From assembly GCA_029990175.1 (NCBI GenBank), contig JARKIP010000035.1, positions 35,478,001 through 35,542,000 on the forward strand: a stretch of 64,000 bases of DNA, written 5' to 3'. Within the stretch, counting starts at the first letter, position 1. The number at the start of each line of letters is the position of its first letter. The notes under the pieces were generated by a model. It saw only the letters and a program-made list of their open reading frames with translations. It had not been told where the DNA came from and did not search any database. The DNA comes from Petunia secreta. Taxonomy: Eukaryota > Streptophyta > Magnoliopsida > Solanales > Solanaceae. The position numbers were made by a program, and so were the translations under genes. Below, one piece after another: positions 1-10,800 of this stretch.

Positions 1-1773
1 CCCCAAAGTTTTCCAAGACATTTTTCAAAGCACTAGGCATAGGGCTAGAAGAAAAATCACAATTAGAGTTAAGGATCATACCTTTGTGCACTAGGCATAG
101 GAGAAACTTGGTGCCATCATTACCTTTCAAGAGCTCGCCCGGTTGCATCATGGCACACATGCCACCGGTAGATGAAGTAGGTGGGATTGCCACCATGCTT
201 TTGGACAAAGGGATAGTCTCAATGAGTGACTTAGCCTTTGCCACCTCCCTCAACTCCTTCATTTTCTTGTAATCATCACTTACTTGCTTAGGAGTGAGAG
301 GTTTAAGCACAAATCTCTTCCCTTCATGTTTGACCGTGTAAGTGTTGACACGACCTTCATGCACCACTTGCCTATCGAATTGCCATGGCCTCCCTAAGAG
401 TAGGTGGCATGCTTGCATAGGCACAACGTCAAACAAATGCTCATCAACATAACTACCCATTCTAAACTTGATCATGGCTTGTTTCATCACCTTAAGCTCT
501 CCACATTCACTAAGCCATTGTAACCGGTAAGGTTTAGGATGCTTCATGGTAGTCAACTTCAATTGAGCCACTAGTGATTGACTCACTACATTTGCACAAC
601 TTCCGGAATCAATTATCATAGAGCAAACAACATCTTTGACCCGGCACCTAGCATGGAAAAGATTTTCCCTTTGCAAGGTTTCACTATCTTCCACAATCAT
701 GGCACCTAGGCTCCTTCTCACAACCAAGAAAGTATGAGGATCCTCCTCTTCCATCGTATCATCAAGCAAATCATTCTCCTCTACTCCCTCATCTCCCTCT
801 ACTCCCTCTACTCCCTCATCCTCCGATCCACTCTCTTTCTCATATGCATCATTACCAACAACAATCATGGTCCTCTTTGTAGGACATTCCCTAGCAAAGT
901 GACCATACCCCTTGCACTTGTGGCATTGTATTGAAGAAGAAGTAGGAGCATGTAGTTGAGTTTTAGAGTTACCTCCCACATTAGGTGTGTTCTTCTCATA
1001 CGGCTTTTTCACATCCTTGGTAGCATTTGCACCACTTGTTCCACTTGCACTTGGGAACCTTGCATTTGTAGTAGGAGGCTTCCAATCCTTTGGTTTGCTT
1101 GTTGGAGTAGGAGTGCTACTCTTGTAGCGGAGGGATTTCTCCTCCTTGAGCCATTTCTCGGCCTCAACCGCATCTTCACATAGCTTGTAATGATCATCAT
1201 ATTTGTGGAACTTCAATTGTGAAGCTATGTCTCGGTTCAAGCCCCCTTTGAAACGGATCATGGCCGTCTCATTGTCTTCATCATCTAAGTCAAGGATCAT
1301 TCGGATTTGCTCAAATTCATTGAAGTATTCACCAACCGATTTGTAACCTTGCTTCAAATCATAGAGACGCCTTTGTTGTTCAACCCGGTATTGATTGGTC
1401 AAATACTTCTCATCCATCACACGGATCAACTCTTCCCAAGTAAGATTAATAGCCATACCCGTCCTTCTTCTATTTCTCTTCACCGACTCCCACCAAGTAG
1501 AAGCAAAAGATTCAAAGGAGGATATTGCATACTTGGTTTTCTTCACATCGGGCATATCATTGGTGTCAAAGATACGCTCCATAGCCAATTTCCAACCAAT
1601 ATACTCCACCGGGTCACTACTTCCTTTGAAAGAAGGAATAGTGAGCTTCACACTATTAAGGTTATTGTTGTCACGACCCCCTTGGAATGGCTCCGGTTGG
1701 CCTCCATGGTGTTCATCATAAGCAACATAGTCCCTTCTAACATTCCTTCCTCCATATCCTAAGGGTGGCCCTC
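1..1773 (-). CDS. F1 gag C-terminal half, protease and linker (partial)
   Basis: Read on the minus strand, the frame was open in the stretches I translated near both ends. It runs from the Arg/Gly-rich gag segment (RGPPLGYGG) through a retrotransposon-gag capsid region (TWWES, about 1490) to a CCHC zinc knuckle CHKCKGYGHFAREC (about 885-926). A retropepsin with the DSG active site follows (about 620), then the linker ending near the window edge (LPSALKN). It joins 16865-17353 across element G. RT, RNase H and integrase are outside the window. The family is the same as F2 and F3. Confidence 0.85.
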
Positions 1774-2523
1774 TGGTGCAATGCAATTCCCGAAGGGAAG
1801 CTTAGCACAAACGCGGAACAAGAACAATTAAAGAAGAAGATAAAAGCAAGACAAAACTTGCTTCTTTCGAAAGAACAGAGGGGAACCTGTCCCAAAGCTC
1901 GATCAAAAGGGAGACAAGAATCACCCTAACTATGCAACAATCCTCAAGAGAACATTGCCTCTTGCAAACTGAATGATCAAGAGGAATGTTCAATCGGACT
2001 AACCGAAAGCCACAAGTCCTTAAAAGCCCTCACCGGGGTTTTGCTCACGACGGAGACAAGAAGAAATGTGCTCGGCACTTTCATTCAATTTCAATATCCA
2101 AAAACAACTTCTTTACAGTGTAAGGGAATAAGGTTTATATAGGGACTACTAAGGGTAAACTAGTAAAAGGTCACAAGCGACCAATAGAAATAAGCCACGC
2201 AGGGCTGAACTAAAATGTGTTCGGCAGGCTTTGACTGCGGTAAGCCTTGGCTTCGGTTCTCGATTGTCTGCTCGAACACACACTTGTTGCCTTCGGACGC
2301 TCAATTGTCTTCGAGCTCATTGTCCTCGTTCACTTTGCCTTCGGGCTCAAATCTGAAGATAATGCCTTCGATTCTTGAGCTCGGCCACTCAGCTTCGGAG
2401 CAATTGTTTTCCTTCGGCCAGGCTAAGTGAACGTGCACATCGTGCAGCAACTTGGCTTGGCTTCTTGTCATCGGTCTCATCGGTGGATCGATCACTTGAT
2501 CAGCACGTGATCGGGCTGCATCA
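1774..2523 (-). repeat. G 3' LTR
   Basis: Reads TGGTGCAATG...CTGCATCA on the plus strand (TG...CA). 750 bp, paired with 16115-16864. The first ~220 nt in element orientation also encode the end of the polyprotein (MTRSQAK motif, stop at 2301). Rich in TTCGG/TCGA words rather than the CG hairpins of the other families. Confidence 0.93.
2135..2142 (-). promoter_or_regulatory. TATA box of G 3' LTR
   Basis: TTTATATA on the plus strand, TATATAAA in element orientation. The same word is at 16475-16482 in the 5' LTR and in the D LTRs. Confidence 0.5.
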
Positions 2524-5500
2524 TCCTCCCCTTCTTGAGAAGGTTTCGTCCTCGAAATCAAGCCTTCCTCGTCCTCCGAAGTTGGACCTACAACACAAGG
2601 AACTAAGTCAGCAACATTAAAGGTGTTGGACACGTTATACTCACCAGGGAGGTCGATCACGTAGGCATTGTTGTTGATCTTGGTCAACACTTGAAATGGA
2701 CCATCCCCTCGAGGAGCCAACTTTCCTTTCCTTTGGTTCGGGAAGCGTTCCTTTCGGAAGTGAACCCAAACCCAATCTCCCTTCTTTAATTCCAGCTTTT
2801 TACGCCCCTTGTTTTTCTTTAAGGCAACCTTTGCATAGGCCTCCTCGAGGTTTTTCTTCACCTTTGCATGCAATTCGATCAAGGCAGCTGCTCGTCGAGT
2901 ACCTTCAAAATCAAGAACAGAATCTCGAGGCAATGGGGTTAAATCAAGTGGAATTAAAGGATTAAAGCCATACACACATTCAAACGGGGTCATGTTGATC
3001 ATTCTATGCACCGTTCGATTGTATGCAAACTCCATCATGGGCAAACGATCAGCCCAGTTTCCAACCTTCCCTTTGGTCATTGCCCGAAGCAAAGATCCCA
3101 AGGTTCGGTTAACTACCTCGGTCTGTCCATCAGTCTGAGGATGGTGAGACGTCGAGAATAGTAGTTTTGTGCCGAGGGCACCCCATAGACACTTCCAAAA
3201 ATGACTCAAGAATTTTGTGTCCCGATCACTCACAATAGTACGAGGGACACCATGTAATTTCAACACATTGGAAACAAATAATGTAGCTACATGCTGGGCA
3301 TCGTCACACTTCTTGCAAGGAATAAAATGAGCCATTTTCGAAAATCGGTCAACCACAACAAAGATGCTATCATGTCCTCCCCCCGACCTCGGTAACCCCA
3401 AGACAAAGTCCATGGATATATCAACCCAAGGGCGATCAGGCACAGGCAACGGGGTGTACAAACCATGAGGGTTGGACTTCGATTTAGCTTTCTTGCAAAC
3501 GAGACAAGCGTTGCAAAGCTTTTCCACATCTCGTCGCATTTTGGGCCAATGGAACTGCTCGGTCAAGATACCAAGAGTTTTGTCGACACCGAAGTGCCCC
3601 ATCAGTCCACCGGAGTGAGCTTCCCGAACAAGGAGCTCTCTCCACGATGACACTGGCACACAAACCCTCCCATTCTTGAAGAGGTAGCCATCGTGCCACT
3701 GATACTTCTCATCCCTTCGGCCACTCAAGATTGCGTCACGAACGCATTTCAGCTTGGGATCGTCATCGTACATTAGCTTGATGCTTTCGAATCCCATGAG
3801 CCTCGAGGCGAGAGTGGTCGCTAAGGCAAATTTCCTTGATAGCGCATCGGCCACAACATTATCTTTTCCCTTTTTGTAATGAATTACATAGGGAAAGCTT
3901 TCAATGAATTCAACCCACTTGGCATGTCTTCGATTTAATTTCTCCTGACCTCGGAGATGTTTCAAAGACTCATGATCACTTTTGATCACAAATTCTCGAG
4001 GCCACAAATAATGCTGCCAATGGGCGAGTGCTCGAACGAGGGCATACAACTCTTTGTCATACGTAGAGTAATTCAAAGTTGCACCCTTAAGCTTTTCGCT
4101 AAAGTAAGCGATCGGCTTCGAGTCTTGCATCAGCACTCCTCCGATCCCAACTCCAGACGCATCACACTCGACTTCGAATGCTTTGCCGAAGTCAGGGAGT
4201 TGCAACAACGGGGCAGAACAAAGCCTCCGCTTCAACTCTTGGAAAGCCCTTTCTTGGAACTCTCCCCACACAAATGGATTGTCTTTCTTCACCAGCTCGG
4301 TTAAAGGAGCTGCCACGGTGCTAAAGTCACGAACAAACCTTCGGTAAAAACTAGCTAAGCCATGGAAGCTACGAACTTGTGATACCGAGGTTGGAGTTGG
4401 CCAATCTTTGATGGCTTCGACTTTTGATTCGTCGACTTCGACACCATTAGCACTGACAACAAATCCAAGAAAGACTACACGATCGACACCAAAGGCGCAT
4501 TTCTTGAAGTTGGCATACAACTTCTCTTCTCGAAGCTTTTCAAGTACTTGCCTTAGGTGGTCGACATGTTCATCCACGGTTCTGCTATAAACAAGTATGT
4601 CATCGAAATAAACGACAACAAACTTATTTATGAACGGCTTGAGCACATGGTTCATCAGTCGCATGAATGTGCTCGGTGCATTGGATAAGCCAAAAGGCAT
4701 CACCAACCATTCATAGAGACCGAATTTGGTCTTGAATGCGGTTTTCCACTCGTCACCGGGTTTCATTCGGATCTGGTGGTAACCGGACCTGAGGTCTATC
4801 TTCGAAAAGCATGAAGAACCACTTAACTCATCTAGCATGTCATCTAATCGAGGGATAGGATGACGATACTTTACCGTTATTTTGTTGACTGCTCGACAGT
4901 CAACACACATTCGCCATGTTCCATCCTTCTTCGGGACAAGGATAACAGGAACGGCGCAAGGACTCAAGCTCTCACGAACGAGGCCCTTGTTCAGCAATTC
5001 ATCAACCTGCCGTTGGAGCTCCTTGGTGTCTTCGGGATTACACCGGTATGCAGGTTTGTTAGGGATTTGAGATCCTGGTACGAAGTCAATTTGGTGCTCG
5101 ATTCCTCTCAATGGAGGTAATCCACCTGGCATTTCCTCGGGAAACATGTCCTCGAAGTCCTGCAAAACTTTTTGAACAAACAAAGGCAAAGGGTTATCAT
5201 TAGAAAAATCATCATTAGAGTTTAGAAAGATACCCTTGTGCACGAGGCAAATCATCATCTGACCGTGGTCGTTGCCTCGTAAGATCTCACCGGGTTGCAT
5301 GATTGCACAAATTCCTTTCACTTCGGTCGGTGAGTTTGTCTCTTCGGGCCCCAATTTTGCTCCCATCGGAAGCTTAGCTTTGGCCGCTTCTTTCAATTCT
5401 TTCATCCGTTTATAGTCCTCGGAGACTTGTTTCGGAGACAATGGTTTGAGGATGAAACTCTTCCCATCAAGCTTTACGGTGTAGGTGTTGGATCTGCCAT

Positions 5501-5808
5501 TGTGAACAGCTGTTCGGTCATATTGCCACGGTCGACCCAGTAGCAAATGACAAGCTTGCATCGGCACCACATCGAATACCATTTCATCTTGATATTCGCC
5601 GATTCTAAACTTGATCCACACTTGTTTGACAACCCTCAATTCTCCACACTCATTCAGCCATTGTAATTTGTAAGGGTGGGGGTGCTTCATCGTAGGTAGT
5701 CCCATTTGTGAAACCAAAGTTTGGCTCACCACATTTGCACAGCTACCAGAGTCAATGATCATCGAACACACCTTTCCCCTCACTCGACATCGGGCATGAA
5801 AGAGGTTT
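2301..5808 (-). CDS. G pol: protease, RT, RNase H, integrase, LTR-encoded tail
   Basis: Single open frame from the A insertion to a stop inside the 3' LTR. The start near 5837 lies in A sequence and is not real; translation continues from gag at 13372. In order: retropepsin with DSG at about 5751, linker, reverse transcriptase with YFDD at 4599-4610, RNase H (DASGVGIGG, YALVRALAHWQHY), HHCC zinc finger, integrase core (SMDFV, VSDRD, PQTDGQTE) and the GEYNVSNTFNV end. The last ~75 residues are encoded by the LTR. Arg codons are mostly CGA, unlike A/B/C/F copies of the same protein. Confidence 0.93.
2524..2536 (-). other. G polypurine tract
   Basis: TCCTCCCCTTCTT on the plus strand (AAGAAGGGGAGGA in element sense), directly next to the 3' LTR; primes plus-strand DNA synthesis. 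Near-identical tracts occur in every element here. Confidence 0.85.
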
Positions 5809-6055
5809 TGATGCAACCCAAATTGCATCGAGACCATTCACTCGAAGTCAAGCCAAGGATATACAAGACGCTCACCTACACTTGGTTTGGAGAGGCGTGG
5901 ATGATACGAGCCCGGGGGAGGACTCAAAGATAATGCATTGGAGCTCAATCCATGTGGAAACAGGGCAGGAAACAGTGCAAGAAGCAGGGGAGCAAAACAG
6001 GGCAAAAACAGGGGAAGTCTGCTGAGCTTACTGCCTAACGCTGGAATTTTGTTCT

Positions 6056-6196
6056 TCGCGATCGCGTGCATCACCTTCGCGATCGCGAAGAGTCTTCTTT
6101 TGCTCTTCGCCCTCGCGCTCTGTTTCGCGCGATCGCGCGCCTCAGCATTAAGTTCTCCACGCGATCGCATATAATCTGACGCGATCGCGAAGGGAA
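6056..6196. repeat. GCGATCGC palindrome array in A U3
   Basis: Five exact GCGATCGC cores in ~140 bp, the best extended to TTCGCGATCGCGAA, plus near copies. It lies 50-190 bp upstream of the TATA box. The final copy shares ACGCGATCGCGAAGGGAAC with the leader array near 7297. Confidence 0.9.
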
Positions 6197-6236
6197 CTTA
6201 AAAGGCCGCGGACCAGAATCTTGTAAACATTGTATT

Positions 6237-6257
6237 GGGGTGTTATAAATACACCCC
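6237..6257 (+). promoter_or_regulatory. A 5' LTR TATA box inside an inverted repeat
   Basis: GGGGTGT (6237-6243), then TATAAAT (6244-6250), then ACACCCC (6251-6257): a perfect 7-bp inverted repeat with TATA as the loop. Probable core promoter, with transcription starting a little downstream. The 3' LTR copy is at 13049-13069. Confidence 0.7.
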
Positions 6258-6561
6258 TACCTCATTTATTGCCTTTTTACCTTACTTTGAACACAAAAAC
6301 ACATTGAATGAGCATAGCTCTTGACATTGTAACTCTTTTGGCTTGAAATCAATTGGATGAATCCAAGTTGCTCTTCAATCCATCTTCGATCATTCTATTT
6401 GCTTGAGCCTCGTGTCTCTTGAGGATAGTTGCTTAGCGTAGGTGATTCTTTCCAATCGCTCGGGGTGTAACGGAACAAGTTCTTCGTTGCTACTCGACTT
6501 TAGTGTGAGTCTCGTCTCGTTTCTTATCTTTTATCGCTTTCGTATTTTCGATTGCATCAGT

Positions 6562-6573
6562 TGGTATCAGAGC
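6562..6573 (+). other. A primer-binding site (initiator Met-tRNA)
   Basis: TGGTATCAGAGC two bases after the 5' LTR; complementary to the 3' end of plant initiator tRNA-Met, the minus-strand primer. Confidence 0.92.
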
Positions 6574-7833
6574 AAGGCTAGGGTTGCGTTCTTACGAGCC
6601 CTCGTCCTACTCTTCGTGCTTGTCATCTTTGTTCCGCATTTATTTTCGTGTTCTTGTTCTTGTTATATTGAAAAAGAAGAAAAAAAAAAAAAAATTCAAA
6701 AACTCAAAAACCCAAAAATTTGGAGGAAATCGCTTGTGTTACGATTTTGTTGGTTTTGATTATCGGGGATTGTTTGTTTACGTTAACCCGACAATTGGGT
6801 ACCAACAAAACGCGTTCTGGAGTTGAAAATCAAAAAGTTCAAAAAATTGAACCCTAGGTTGGGTATTTTGCAAAATTTGCCAAAACTTGCTTGATGTTAT
6901 GATATTGTGAATGTTTGGTATCGGGGATTGTTCACAATAGTTTTCCCGTTGTTTTGATACCAACATAACATCATTTGGAGTATTGTAGTGAAAATCGAAA
7001 ATTTGGTTCTTGAAGGTTTTGGAAATATTGAAGAACTTGTCAAAAATCTTTGAAAACAAGTTGTTTGATGGTTGTTTTTGTGTATGAACTATTGGGGAAT
7101 GTTTGTTCCAGCTGAAAAACATCTTTGGAAAGCTTGAAAACTGAAATACATTGCATTTGGGTTGTTGTTGTGCCAAAACTGCTGTTTTTCTGTCGAAATT
7201 CTGGTTCAGCTGAACAAACCTGCGCGATCGCGCAAGGTCTCGCGCTATCGCGCCAATTCTGAATTTTGTTCATCGCGGTCGCGCTCATCTGCACGCGATC
7301 GCGAAGGGAACCAATTTCCAGAATTTCCTGAAGTTGGACAGAACGTTCGCAAAGGTGTCGTAACAGTTCCCAACCACCAAAATTCTAGATCACAAACCAA
7401 AATTCGTCCAATTCCGAATCCGTTTAGTGGCGAATCGATCTTTGAACATTTGAACGCGCCACTTCCGGTTAGTACTTTGAGGGTAACACTTCTACCCAAT
7501 TAGTACTAATCCCTTGTGCGAATAGGATACTCGTGCCTAGGAGGAGAGTAGAATCCAAAGAAGATTCGTAGTTAATTGTTTGGTTCAAGTGCGCACCAAA
7601 TAGCTTGGCGTTGATCGAGTCCCATTGAATCCACTCTTCCCGAAGAGCATTTGGTTCTTGTATTTTGGTTTGATCTTTGAGGAGGTTGCGCAACTACGAG
7701 GAGGCCATTGATTTCAAGTTTGTGTGAAACCAACCCCCAAGCTTGAGTGAACCCGAGCGACAAACAAAAGTGAGGGAGTGAGTGAGGACTTTTACTCTAA
7801 TCTTCCTTTCTTGTTTTTGATTATTGTAGGTAC
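6574..7833 (+). other. A leader (5' untranslated region)
   Basis: About 1.26 kb without a convincing gene. Holds an A-run near 6669-6690, AT-rich stretches, a second GCGATCGC cluster (7221-7310) and, just before the gag ATG, a pyrimidine tract with TTGTAG|GTACATGG that looks like a splice acceptor. Confidence 0.8.
7221..7310. repeat. GCGATCGC cluster in A leader
   Basis: Two exact GCGATCGC cores and variants GCTATCGC and GCGGTCGC, matching the U3 array of the same element. The C leader has the equivalent cluster. Confidence 0.85.
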
Positions 7834-10800
7834 ATGGCGGAGGAGAAAGCAAAGAGTACCATTGAGGTTCCAACCGACGTCTTGGCTAGCTTGTTAGCCG
7901 AGGTGAAGGCCCTAAACCTTAAAATGGAGGTTCTTGAAAAGGAGAGGACCCCGAGTGTCCAAAAGGACCCCAATGAAGGCACTAGTGATGATTCCATCAT
8001 GAAGCCGGATCATTATGCGGAGCTAGTTCGTCGACAACGGTTGAGGGATGAGGCTCTTGCTAGAGAAAGAATGTTGGGCAATCCCCAACCCTTGGGCAAT
8101 CCCCAAGGAGATGTTCCATTCCTAAGGCCACGGAGAAACATTGCACCTCTTGAGCAAGTTGATGAAGCTCAAGAAGGGGAGGGCCTCGGACTTGATGATG
8201 ATTACTTTGATGTCCCCTATCCAAATAGGAGGGCGATGAATGGAGGCCGAGGTATAGATAGAGGTCGTGGTCGAGGTCGAGGACCACCAAGAGCTTATAT
8301 GGGGAGAAACTTGGGAAGGGAATATGAAGATGTTGATGACAACTATGGGGTTCAACCGGAACAACACCGTGGGGGTCGTGACACTAATCTCAATAGTGTC
8401 AAGATCACTATCCCTCCTTTCAAAGGGACTAGTGATCCGGAAGCATTTCTTGAATGGAAGATCCAACTAGAGCGGGTCTTTGACACAAATGATATGACCG
8501 AAGAGAAGAAGGCCACCTATGCTATATCATCATTTGAGTCTTATGCATCTACATGGTGGGAGTCCATGAAGCGATCAAGGAGACGACTTGGGTTGCGGAT
8601 GAACATTACTTGGGAAGAGTTGAAAGAAATAATGAACAACAAATATGTGACTCCCAAGTATCGACAAGAGCAACTCAAAAGGCTCTATGAATTAAAACAA
8701 GGTTACAAGCCCGTTGATGAATATTTCAACGACTTTGAGAAAATTCGGATGGCTCTAGATATGGAAACGGAAGATGAGGAACAAGCTATCATCCGTTTCA
8801 AAAGTGGCTTGAGTAAGGAGATTGCATCCCAATTGAGACTTCACATCTTTCACTCCTTACAAGATGTTTGTGATGCCGCGGTTGAAGCCGAGAAATGGCT
8901 CAAAGAAGAAAAGGCTCCTCGCTATAGGAGTACTACCACCACCACTCCTTCAACTCGCACCAAAGAATGGAAGAGCCCATATGCTAGTGGGGCAAGTGGG
9001 AGTCGAGATGTAAAGAAGCCTTTTGAGAAGGCTACCCCGAAGAGCGACCACAAAGAAGTTGGAGGTATTTCTAAAACTACTTTAAATACTCCTTCTTCTT
9101 CTTCCTTCCAATGTCATAAATGCAAGGGTTATGGCCACTTTGCCAAAGAGTGTCCTACCCGGAAAACAATGATTGTAATGGATGATGGGTTGGTCTATGA
9201 GGGGGAAAGTGAGCCCGAGGAAGATGATAGGGAGGAGAGTGAGGAAGTTGAGGGTGAAGGTGAGGAGAGAGCGACGGAGGGGGATGATCCTAATATGTTC
9301 CTTGTGGTACGCCGCATTTTGGGAACTATGTTGAGTGAGGAGAGGGAAGATGAGCAAAGGGAGAACTTGTTCCATGCCCGTTGTAGAGTGAGGGGGCAAG
9401 TTTGTTCCATGATTATTGACTCGGGTAGTTGTGCAAATGTGGTGAGTCAATCTTTGGTCTCACAATTGAAGTTGACTACCATTAAACACCCGAGCCCCTA
9501 CCGTTTGCAATGGCTAAGTGAGTGTGGGGAATTGAGGGTAGTGAAGCAAGTCTTGGTTAGGTTCAAGATTGGAAACTATCAAGATGAACACATGTTTGAC
9601 GTGGTGCCAATGCAAGCTTGCCATCTTTTGTTTGGAAGGCCTTGGCAATACGACAAACAAGTGGTTCATGATGGCCGGGCCAACACTTACACGGTGAAAC
9701 ATGAGGGAAAAAGGTTCGTGCTTACACCTTTGACCCCGAAACAAGTAAGTGAAGACTATCGGCGCATGAAAGAGTTGAGGAAAGCGGCTAAGGCCAAGTC
9801 TCCGATTGTGGCCAAATCCTTGGCCGAGACTCCACCATCTTCCACCGGTCGCATGTGTGCCATGATGCAACCGGGTGAGGTTTTGAAAGGTAATGATGGC
9901 ACCAAGATGCTCATATGCCTAGTGCACAAAGGTATGGTTTTAAATTCCGAAAGTGATTATTTATCTAACCCTAACCCTTTGCCTAGTGCCATTGACAATG
10001 TTTTGAAGGTCTACGAGGACATGTTTCCGGAAGATATGCCGGATGGACTACCTCCCTTGAGAGGTATTGAACACCAAATTGATTTTGTCCCGGGATCTCA
10101 AATTCCCAACAAGCCGGCATATCGAAGTAATCCCGAAGACACAAGGGAGTTACAAAAGCAAATTGATGAGTTGCTTACCAAAGGCTTGGTGAGGGAAAGC
10201 TTGAGTCCTTGTGCCGTGCCCGTGATCCTTGTTCCAAAGAAGGATGGCACTTGGAGGATGTGTGTGGATTGTCGAGCGGTCAACAAGATCACGGTAAAGT
10301 ATCGACATCCCATACCTCGTTTGGATGATATGTTGGATGAGCTTAGTGGTTCTAGTGTCTTTTCTAAAATAGACCTTAGGTCCGGCTACCATCAAATCCG
10401 GATGAAACCCGGGGATGAGTGGAAAACCGCATTCAAGACCAAGTTTGGTCTATATGAATGGTTGGTGATGCCCTTCGGCCTCTCCAACGCACCTAGCACC
10501 TTCATGAGATTAATGAACCACGTGCTTAAGCCATTTATCAACAAATTCGTGGTCGTCTACTTTGATGACATATTGATTTATAGCAAGTCAATAGACGACC
10601 ATGTGGGCCACTTGAGTCAAGTGCTTGAAGTGCTACGAGCCGAAAAGCTCTACGCCAACTTTAAGAAGTGTGCCTTTTGTGTTGAAAAGGTTGTCTTTTT
10701 GGGCTTTGTTGTTAGTGCCAATGGTGTGGAAGTTGATGAGTCCAAAGTTGAAGCCATTAGAGATTGGCCTACTCCTACCACCGTTTCTCATGTGAGGAGT

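Larger units (their letters stand above)
5809..6559 (+). repeat. A 5' LTR
   Basis: TGATGCAACCC...GATTGCATCA, 751 bp, with inverted termini TGATGCA/TGCATCA. Holds the GCGATCGC array (6056-6196) and a TATA box. Confidence 0.95.

Noticed and set aside
1307..1762. Plus-strand ORF of 151 codons (and similar long ORFs opposite gag-pol throughout)
   Set aside because: Lies antisense to F1 gag; composition follows the complementary real frame.
6056..6196. GCGATCGC arrays as a sign of cyanobacterial DNA (HIP1 motif) or contamination
   Set aside because: The octamer matches, but the arrays are confined to LTRs and leaders of plant-type retrotransposons with target duplications; convergence is the simpler reading.
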